Assembly (NCBI GenBank): GCA_026985435.1
Contig: JALSQL010000143.1
Location: forward strand, 1 to 26,651
Origin: Acidilobaceae archaeon
Lineage (GTDB): Archaea; Thermoproteota; Thermoprotei_A; Sulfolobales; Acidilobaceae
Direction of reading: 5' to 3'
Length of the DNA stretch: 26,651 nt
Shown here: piece by piece, positions 1 through 7,600 of the stretch
How the letters are laid out: the number at the start of each line of letters is the position of its first letter
Position numbering within the stretch: position 1 is the stretch's first letter
Made by a program: the position numbers and the translations under genes
The notes under the pieces: generated by a model
Databases searched by the model: none
What the model saw: only the letters and a program-made list of their open reading frames with translations
Told to the model about the DNA's origin: nothing

Positions 1-265
1 CTAGAACCCTCGCCTCCAGCCTAAGCATCTCCTCGAGCGGCAGGTAGCCCCGGGGAAGCCAGCGGGCGAGCCCGGCCCTCCTCTCCTCCACGAGGGCCGC
101 CAGCCCCGGAGCCTCCCCGCCAGCGCTGGCCGCATCCGCGAGGGCGCTAGCCAGGGCCTCCTCCGCAACCCTCCGGAGGCGCAGCCTGCGGAGCCTGACC
201 AGCACAACCGCAAGCCAGGCCGACAGCGCGGCGTCAACAGCTACGACGGCCTCCACCACGTCCAA
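1..265 (-). CDS. Partial protein of unknown function with N-terminal hydrophobic segment
   Basis: An open minus-strand frame enters from the left edge and has its start here; the C-terminus lies outside the window. An in-frame TAG lies five codons upstream of a TTG at 265, and in-frame GTG codons follow at 259 and 256, so the start is one of these. The product begins with a hydrophobic stretch (VVEAVVAVDAALSAWLAVVL), probably one membrane segment or signal anchor. An Arg/Leu-rich basic stretch and then an Ala/Glu-rich helical region follow. A TATA-like element at 302-309 fits a start at 265 or 259. No family is recognised. The overlapping Arg/Trp/Pro-rich frame at 1-237 is a shadow of this gene. 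The coding call rests on composition and promoter placement. Confidence 0.6.
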   Translation of the reverse strand, partial: MDVVEAVVAVDAALSAWLAVVLVRLRRLRLRRVAEEALASALADAASAGGEAPGLAALVEERRAGLARWLPRGYLPLEEMLRLEARVL

Positions 266-301
266 CCTGGGGACCCCACGCTAAACCCTCGGAGCCACAG
301 C

Positions 302-309
302 CTTATAGC
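302..309 (-). promoter_or_regulatory. TATA box for the left-edge minus-strand gene
   Basis: On the minus strand the sequence reads GCTATAAG. It lies about 37-50 bases upstream of the candidate TTG/GTG starts at 265/259, which would give a short leader. This is sequence pattern only. Confidence 0.45.
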
Positions 310-512
310 TTACACCGCCACATCAGGCGCACTACCGCCTGCCAGTCCACCAGCGTTACACGTAACCGGTAATTTAAGGCAGGCATAGTAATTTAAAGTA
401 TTATAAATTATCATATATTTATCATGGACTTACATCTAATATTATGCAAACCCTTGCAGAGGTTCCACAAGAAAAACTAGAATAATCGCTAGAAACAATC
501 ATATGTTCTACA

Positions 513-520
513 CTTATATA
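513..520 (+). promoter_or_regulatory. TATA box for the S-layer-like gene
   Basis: The element CTTATATA places a predicted transcription start near 540-547. This would give a leader of roughly 55 nt that contains the hairpin at 548-567. It is the last TATA-like element before the ATG at 599. Confidence 0.6.
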
Positions 521-547
521 CGAGTACTGGCATCGTACTCTGCGGGA

Positions 548-567
548 GGCTCCCTGCAAGGGGAGCC
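548..567 (+). promoter_or_regulatory. Stem-loop in the 5' leader of the S-layer-like gene
   Basis: GGCTCCC (548-554) and GGGAGCC (561-567) form a perfect 7-bp GC-rich stem with a 6-nt loop (TGCAAG). It would sit at the very 5' end of the mRNA predicted from the TATA box at 513-520, and upstream of the GGGGTG ribosome-binding motif at 582-587. It could stabilise the transcript, but that role is inferred. Confidence 0.5.
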
Positions 568-598
568 CTACCTCTAAGTATGGGGTGCAGTATAGAGT

Positions 599-3500
599 AT
601 GTCGAGTTCGAGGATAATCCTGGCCGCGGCGCTAGCGGCCCTCTTCATAGCCGCCCCGGCACTCGCAGCCATGGCACACCCAGTCCCAGGCATGCCCACC
701 GCTGAGGGGGCCGGGAAGATCTCGGCTACGATCAACAAGCACGTCTTCAGGGGTGGAGTTGCTTATAGCCACATAGTTATAAACGTTACGAACAACGATG
801 AGACGACGAGCGTCGAGAAGGTTTATATCCTGCTCAACGCTAGCGGGACGCCCATAGCCGACCCCGATACCGTGCAGATAAACAGTATAAAGGTATACAA
901 CGATACAGGCGGCTTCGTGGGCAGCTGGTCCTACGAGGTAACCAACGTGACTGTCAACGGCACCAACTACCTGGCTATAGCCTCGTACACCTCGCCCGGC
1001 AGCCTGGCGCTAGGCAACGGGTGGACTATCTCGATAGACTTCAACGCAACCATGACCAGCGAGGGCGGGTTCTACACGATATACGCTGTAAGCTACCACA
1101 TAACCAGCTCGTTCGAGACAATATACCACGACACTGCGGAGCTGCAGGTTATGGTGGACTCGGCAGCGCCAGACTACACGATAAGGTACCCAGGCTATGA
1201 TGGCGACCACTACTACGCTAAGTTCGTCACCGTAGGAGACGACAAGTTCATAACGCTCAACTTCACCCTCAAGGACACAATAGACGGCACCAACTACCTC
1301 AACCTATCACTGTACCCCCTGAACATAAGCAACGTGTATACCAACATAACGGGTGAGAGCTACATCTACAACACGACCAGCCTGAGCCCCGACAAGATGG
1401 AGCTGTACTTCAACGTGGCGATAAACGTTACGGACAACGCTACCAGCCTACCCGACGGCAGCGCGATATACTTCTCCTTTGACGTGACAGACTACGCTGG
1501 CAACACCAAGTCCATAGGCCTCGACGTGGTTGTTGACAACAGCGCCCCGACTATAAGCGTGGTGGGCTTCTACAGGGACGCCGCATTCACGGACGAGCTC
1601 TACACGAACGGGACCGCCTGGTTCTCCAACGCGGGCGACAATACGGTGTACCTGCTCTTTAAGGTGACCGACCTGGAGAACCTAACCTACAAGCTAAGCG
1701 ACACGATCACGGTAAGCGACGGCGCCAGCAGCTACACCGTGGAGAGGGTCAACAGCACACACTTCTACATAGAGTATGAGATACCCAGCACCCTGGGCGA
1801 CGGCGAGTCGGTGCAGTTCACGATAACAGCCACCGACTTCGCCGGCAACAGCGCCACGGAGACAGCGAAGCTCGTGGCCGACAAGTCCGCCCCCACACTC
1901 ACGGTGACACCCTCCCTAAGCGAGGGCAGCCTCAACTGCTTCAACGAGACAAGCCTAACACTAACACTCACAGCCACGGACAGTGTATCCGGCTTCGACG
2001 ACGCGGCCTCGACTATAGAGCTGGAGAACTACACCCACTACGGCGACTCCACACCCTCCGGCACGAGCAGCCTAGCCTGGACCGAGACCGTGAACCTGGT
2101 AGGCGAGGGCTACTACGTAGTAACGGTGACAGTCAAGGACAACGCTGGTAACAGCGCGACCCACACCTACCTCATAGTGCTAGACGCCAGCGAACCCGTC
2201 GTCAGCATAACCGATGTGAACGCCACGCTCTACAGCGGGAAGTACTACACCAACGCCAGCGGGCTACAGTTCAACGTGAGCCTAGCGGACTACTCTGAAA
2301 TGACACTAGAGGTTTACGTGAACGGCTCCGAGGAGCTCTCGGGCAGCTATAACACGAGTATGAGTCCTGCCACGATAACTCTGGACATATCAGGGTGGAG
2401 CGAGGGCACCTACAACATAACAGTCTTCGTTAAGGACTGCAACGGCAACAGTGCCACCCAGATGTTCTGGCTGGTAGTAGACAGGACGGCCCCCGCGCTC
2501 GACACTGGTGCATCCAGCTTCGACGACCTAAACGGCACGATAGTGGACCCAGACTATGACAGTATAGGATACGTCCTAATCTTCACGGACTCCAGCCCCA
2601 TAAGCAGCTTCACCGTGACAGTGGATGGCAAGGACAACACTAGTGACACCACCTCAAGCGGGCTTGGGACCGAGACGCTAACACTCGACCTCTCAGGTAT
2701 GGAGAGCGGACTGACCGCGAGCGGGTGGCACACAGTCATAGTCAAGGTTACTGACTACGCTGGCAACACCAAGACCATAAACATAACCTACTATGTCGAC
2801 GTAACCCCGCCTAGCATAAGCACCGATAACTTCACGGTAGAGTACTGGACCGGCGGTGTCATACATCTCCAGGGCAACGTTAGCGACGACTACGGGCTAG
2901 GTCCCATATACCTCTACGTCTACGATGGCTCCACGAGGCTCTGCACCATAACCCTCTGGATGCCCGACAGCACCGTAACTAAGAGCCTCGACCTCTCCAC
3001 GCTCGGCAGCGTGAACCTGAGCGAGCACTGCAGCCTAAGCCCCGGCGTCACCTACCGGGTGACACTCAACGTCACCGACTACTACTATTATAGCAAGTTC
3101 ATACCGGAGGCCCTAGCACCTGAGGCTAAGCACACCACGGCCGCGAACGACACTGAGGGCATAAGGATAGACGCTGAGCCGCCTGTCTTCAGCCCGCCCG
3201 ACGGCAGCGACCTGGGCTGGTTCAATGCTCTAACCTTCAATGTGACCGTGAACGTCACCGACACCGGTATAGGCCTAGATGTGGACTCGATAGCCGTTAG
3301 CACCAGCGGCGCCAGCGCCATAGTCAAGGAGGAGGCCTGCAGCGGCGGCACCTGCACTCTAACCATAGAGGTCACTGTCGCGGCCGACGGGGACTACTGG
3401 CTGGAGGTTAGCGCCAGCGACCTCCTAGGCAACAGCGGCTCGGCCAACTACACCTTCCACGTAGACACAACGCCGCCCACGGTGAGCTTCGAGGTCAGCC

Positions 3501-4453
3501 CCGTCATGGGCGGCGCTATGATATACAACATAACGGTGAGCGACGCCCACCTGGCTGGTGGCGAGTTCACGCTCTACATAGCGACACCCAGCGGCACCTA
3601 CGCCTTCGAGGTGCCCCTAGCGGCCCTAGGCGGCGGCTACTGGGCGATAACCACCAGCGGCTACTGGAGCCTGCCCGACTGGGAGGAGGCAGCCTACACT
3701 ATCGGGGAGTTCTATGCTGATAGCGTCAGCGGCGGCATGAGCGAGCCCTGGATAATCGCCGTCGACGGCCGCCTGCTGGTCTTCACCGGCCTCCAGATGG
3801 AGGCGGTGAACGTGACCTTCAACGCCACGGCCTCCGACCTCGCTGGCAACACTGGCTACCACGCCGCCACAGTTGAGGTCCCGAAGGGCGCCTTCTTCCC
3901 GGCGGAGCTGTACTCCGGCTGGAACCTAATGTCGATACCCATGGTGAACACCGTAAGCGTTGACGAGCTGGCCGGCTGGCTGGCCATAGGCGGCGGCAGC
4001 ATAAACGCCATCTACATCTACAACTACGACGCCGGCTCGTGGATAGCCTACATACCCGGCGTAACCAACGCCTCGACGGTGCCCCCCATAAAGGATGGTA
4101 TGGCCTTCTGGGTCAACTACAACGGCAGCGAGGGCTTCATGCTGATGCAGGGCATGCTACCCTACGTGAGTGACGACGGCGGAGTACCCCCGACCCCGAT
4201 AATCTACGACATACCAGAGGGAGGCTACTTCCTAGGCTTCACCTCGGCCGCACCGATGGGTCTGGGAACCTACCTGAGCAGCATACCGGACACCGCGATA
4301 TTCGGAATGGTCTACCTCTACGACTCCGAGCACCACGTCTGGGTGGCGGTGCCGAGGGATAGCAGGTACACCCTGCTACCGGGCACTGGCATGTGGATCT
4401 ACGCCTACACAGACACCACGCTGATCGTGCCGACCTGGTACTCGCTAGACTAG
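599..4453 (+). CDS. Secreted S-layer-like surface protein with Ig-like modules
   Basis: 1284 aa. Residues 1-23 are a classic Sec signal peptide (hydrophobic core, ALA before the likely cleavage site). The mature protein consists of about eight Ig-like modules of 90-150 residues. Each ends in a strand such as VTDYAGNTK or ATDFAGNSA followed by a linker of the form VVDxxAP, as in archaeal and bacterial Ig-like surface proteins. From about residue 1100 two related segments follow, each with the pattern GWNLMSIP, YxYD, W, Y, then G-x-W-I/V, a C-terminal type often seen on archaeal S-layer-related proteins. Dozens of N-x-S/T sequons suggest heavy N-glycosylation. There is no C-terminal membrane anchor, so it is probably held by another protein, perhaps the anchored protein encoded next. 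The start ATG is preceded by GGGGTG 11 nt upstream. The gene is visibly less GC-rich than its neighbours and rich in Asn, Thr, Tyr and Ile. S-layer function is inferred; a secreted adhesin is the alternative. Confidence 0.8.
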   Translation: MSSSRIILAAALAALFIAAPALAAMAHPVPGMPTAEGAGKISATINKHVFRGGVAYSHIVINVTNNDETTSVEKVYILLNASGTPIADPDTVQINSIKVYNDTGGFVGSWSYEVTNVTVNGTNYLAIASYTSPGSLALGNGWTISIDFNATMTSEGGFYTIYAVSYHITSSFETIYHDTAELQVMVDSAAPDYTIRYPGYDGDHYYAKFVTVGDDKFITLNFTLKDTIDGTNYLNLSLYPLNISNVYTNITGESYIYNTTSLSPDKMELYFNVAINVTDNATSLPDGSAIYFSFDVTDYAGNTKSIGLDVVVDNSAPTISVVGFYRDAAFTDELYTNGTAWFSNAGDNTVYLLFKVTDLENLTYKLSDTITVSDGASSYTVERVNSTHFYIEYEIPSTLGDGESVQFTITATDFAGNSATETAKLVADKSAPTLTVTPSLSEGSLNCFNETSLTLTLTATDSVSGFDDAASTIELENYTHYGDSTPSGTSSLAWTETVNLVGEGYYVVTVTVKDNAGNSATHTYLIVLDASEPVVSITDVNATLYSGKYYTNASGLQFNVSLADYSEMTLEVYVNGSEELSGSYNTSMSPATITLDISGWSEGTYNITVFVKDCNGNSATQMFWLVVDRTAPALDTGASSFDDLNGTIVDPDYDSIGYVLIFTDSSPISSFTVTVDGKDNTSDTTSSGLGTETLTLDLSGMESGLTASGWHTVIVKVTDYAGNTKTINITYYVDVTPPSISTDNFTVEYWTGGVIHLQGNVSDDYGLGPIYLYVYDGSTRLCTITLWMPDSTVTKSLDLSTLGSVNLSEHCSLSPGVTYRVTLNVTDYYYYSKFIPEALAPEAKHTTAANDTEGIRIDAEPPVFSPPDGSDLGWFNALTFNVTVNVTDTGIGLDVDSIAVSTSGASAIVKEEACSGGTCTLTIEVTVAADGDYWLEVSASDLLGNSGSANYTFHVDTTPPTVSFEVSPVMGGAMIYNITVSDAHLAGGEFTLYIATPSGTYAFEVPLAALGGGYWAITTSGYWSLPDWEEAAYTIGEFYADSVSGGMSEPWIIAVDGRLLVFTGLQMEAVNVTFNATASDLAGNTGYHAATVEVPKGAFFPAELYSGWNLMSIPMVNTVSVDELAGWLAIGGGSINAIYIYNYDAGSWIAYIPGVTNASTVPPIKDGMAFWVNYNGSEGFMLMQGMLPYVSDDGGVPPTPIIYDIPEGGYFLGFTSAAPMGLGTYLSSIPDTAIFGMVYLYDSEHHVWVAVPRDSRYTLLPGTGMWIYAYTDTTLIVPTWYSLD

Positions 4454-4486
4454 CGGCGCTAGACCCCAGCCGGGGCGTTCCACCCT

Positions 4487-4507
4487 CTTTTCCCATTAAT
4501 ATTTTTA
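4487..4507 (+). terminator. T-rich termination region after the S-layer-like gene
   Basis: Two oligo-T runs (CTTTTC at 4487-4492 and ATTTTTA at 4501-4507) lie 35-55 bases downstream of the stop codon. Archaeal RNA polymerase terminates at such T-runs without needing a hairpin. It separates the gene from the next one, which has its own TATA-like element. Confidence 0.5.
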
Positions 4508-4560
4508 TTATCGAATCCTCTACTATAGGCCTCAAGCTTATGTAGCGTTTCATCCTAAGA

Positions 4561-4568
4561 CTTAAATG
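4561..4568 (+). promoter_or_regulatory. TATA box for the giant Ig-repeat surface gene
   Basis: The element CTTAAATG lies about 70 bases before the ATG at 4638. A predicted transcription start near 4588-4592 would leave a leader of about 48 nt containing the GGGAGG motif at 4621-4626. It follows the T-rich region, so the gene is probably transcribed separately from the upstream one. Confidence 0.45.
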
Positions 4569-4637
4569 AGCCGCTGCTCCCCGGGGGCCTCCGGGGTATA
4601 CTGTACCCGACCCGTATAGTGGGAGGATTGGTCCGCT

Positions 4638-7600
4638 ATGGTAGCCCCTCAAAGGCGTGGTGAAGCCTACATCCTAGGCGTGGCTCTAGCAGTGGCGATC
4701 CTGGCTGCCGCCCTAGCGGTGCTCCCCGGCTTCCCCCCGGCTGGCGGCCCTCACGAGCTAGGGGGCCCCGCGGGCGGGGGCCGGGTGGGGGCAGACCAGG
4801 CGCCGCCCTCGCTGCCAGCGACAATATACGGTAACGTTAGCATAGTGTGCCAGTCCAACGGGAGCCTCAAGCCGGCCCCCCGCGGGCTACACGTATACGC
4901 AGTAGCCCCCAACGGCACCGTGCTGGCCGGCACCTCCACGGGTAACGGCACGGTAGAGCCGAGCGCGTACCAGCTGAGCGTGGAGAACTACAGCGGCGCA
5001 GTATACCTCTTCGTTGAGGGGGTTAACGCTACCAGCGTGGAGGTGTCGCCCGGGGACATAGTGAGGGTTGACATCCTCGTCAACGAGAGCGACCCGCCGG
5101 GCCCCCCGGGCAACCTCACAGTAGAGCCGGCATACTCGCCGAAGCCCAACATAACCTGGTCGGAGCCCGAGGAGAACCTCGCAGTCGCCGGGTACACGCT
5201 AGTCCTCAGCAACTCCAGCGGGGTACTCTACAACGTGACGCTCAACTCGAGCGAGACGAGCTGGTCGCCCCCCGATAGCCTGGCCGACGGGGTCTACCAG
5301 GTCGCCGTCTCGGCGTTCGACCTATCCTGCAACCAGGGCCCCGAGGCCGCCACGGCATTCACGGTCGACACCACACCGCCTAGCCTCGTCTCGGCGACGC
5401 CAGGCAACGGCTCCTACCTGGCGGAGTCGGAGGTCTGGGTGAACCTAACCTTCACCGACATATCCCCGGCCCTCGCCGCGAACCTGAGCATCGACGGCTC
5501 CCAGGTCAATGCTAGTGTCGAGGGCCTCGGCGGGGGCCTCTGGCTCGTCTACTACCACGCCAGCTTGGCTGACGGCGGGCACGAGGTGGAGGCCCTGGTG
5601 TGGGACGACGCTGGCAACGCTGTGACTGTCGTGCTAGAGTTCACGGTGGACACGGCTACGCCTCAGGTGGAGCTCTACTCGGGCCCAATAGGCAGCTGGA
5701 CCAGCCAGGCCAGCGGCTCCATAGTATTCGTGGTGTCCGACGAGACCAGCGGCGTGGACTGGGCCAGCGTCGAGGCCGACATAGACGGGCAGCCCGCGAG
5801 CGTCACCGTGGACCCCTCGACCGGCAGGGTGACAGTGAGCTACAGCGTCGGGGAGGGCTGGCACCTCCTACACCTCGCCGTCTCTGACGCAGCCGGCAAC
5901 ACGGCCCACTACACAGGGGGCTTCGGGGTCGACCAGACCCCGCCCACCATCGATGTGGAGGCGCCCAGCGAGGGTGAGAGGCTGGGCTACAACGACGTCT
6001 GCATAAACGCCACGGTCTCGGATGGGCTGAGCGGCGTGGACTGGAGCACGCTCCAGGTCACCATAAGCGGCTACGGCAGCGTGCCCGCGACCTACAATCC
6101 CTCCACAGGGGCCGTGCAGGCGTGCGCCAGCCTCAACGATGGCAACTACACCGCCACGATAACGGTGAGCGACCAGGCGGGCAACCCGGCCACGGCGACG
6201 GTCAGCTTCACAGTAGCCACCGGAGCCCCCAGCGTGGAGGTTGAGGAGCCGGAGCCATCGAGCGTGGTCGCCGGCCCCAGCGTCTACGTGAACATTACGG
6301 TGAGCGACGACAGCGGCCTGGAGAACGTCACCGTGCTACTGGACGGCAGCGTGTTGGACTCGTGCAGCTGCAACGGCGAGACGGAGTGGAGCTACCAGGG
6401 CACGCTGGCCCTCGACGAGGGGAGCCACGAGATCGAGGTGTACGCTGAGAACGTGTTCGGCAGGAACCGCACCGTCACAGTGGACTTCACGGTCGACAAC
6501 ACGCCGCCAACCGTGGAGCTCCAGGCGCCGCCGCCCGGCGGGCTGTTCGTGAACGAGACCAGCTACTGCATCGCTGGCACGGTGTCCGACGGGATAGGCG
6601 TGGACCCATCAACCATAACGCTCCTCGTCGACGGAACGCCCGTCGACGCCAGCTACAACGAGTCCACGGGCACGGTGGAGGCCTGCGTAACGCTAGGCCC
6701 GGGCAACCACACGGTGGAGCTCGAAGCCTCGGACCTTGCGGGGCACACCTCGACGGCCACGGGCTGGCTGGTCGTGGACCTGGAGCCACCCGCGGTGAAC
6801 GTCTACTCCCCCGAGGGCGGGGCCCTCTACCCCGAGGCCGGCGTGGAGGTTAACCTCACCGCATCCGACGACTGGTCGCTGAGCATGGTTGAGGTGTACA
6901 TCGATGGGGAGCTGGTGTTCAGCGGCGGGGGCCCCGGCCCGGTGAGCTACTATGACACAGTCACCCTGGGAGATGGGGGCCACCAGCTCTACGTGGTAGC
7001 TGCCGACGAGGCTGGGAACAGCATCGTTGAGACGGTGGAGTTCACGGTTGACACAGAGCCCCCCTCGATAGACGTGGTGCAGCCCTCCAACGGCTCGGTC
7101 CTCTCGACGGGCGAGGTAAGCCTCGTGGCCAGCATAGGCGACGAGGTCTCGGGCGTCAACCCCGCTAGTATCGGTGTGTACGTTGACGGCGAGGCCTACA
7201 CCGGCTACACCTACAGCTCGGGCCTCCTGACCGCCACCCTGACCCTCGGCTCTGGCGGCCACAACGTGACAGTAACGGCTGCCGACCAGGCTGGCCACCA
7301 GGCCAGGGCAGTAGTGCTATTCACGGTGGACCTGGAGGCCCCCAGCGTCAGCCTGGAGCCGGAGGCGGGCTCGTACCTGCCGGGCCCGACGGTGAGCCTA
7401 TCGGCAAGCGCCTCCGACGACGCCGGGCTCGTCGAGGTCAGGGTGTACCTAGACGGGTCCCTGCTCGACAGCTGCCAGTGCACGGGTAGAACGTACAGCA
7501 ACTCCTGGACCCTAACGCTTGACGATGGCCAGCACAACCTCACGATAGTGGCCACGGACGTCGGGGGCTCCACCGCCCGCGCGGCCTCACTCTTCTACAG

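Larger units (their letters stand above)
266..598. other. AT-rich divergent intergenic region (333 bp)
   Basis: This is the only gene-free stretch longer than 300 bases. It separates the minus-strand left gene from the surface-protein gene at 599. Positions about 361-520 are strikingly AT-rich compared with the GC-rich surroundings and carry several TATA-like strings (AATTTAAAG, TTATAAATTA, CATATATTTATC). The part nearest the surface gene holds a TATA box and a leader hairpin, listed separately. I see no ORF, tRNA or CRISPR here. The simplest reading is a strong promoter and upstream region for a highly expressed envelope gene. Confidence 0.7.

Noticed and set aside
461..472. TTCCACAAGAAA resembling an archaeal origin recognition box
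   Set aside because: Only one imperfect copy without the G-rich flank, no second inverted copy and no Cdc6/Orc1 gene in the window. Chance similarity is more likely than an origin.
4579..4596. CCCCGG-N6-CCGGGG stem before the giant surface gene
   Set aside because: It straddles the predicted transcription start, so only part would be in the mRNA. In GC-rich DNA it may well be chance.
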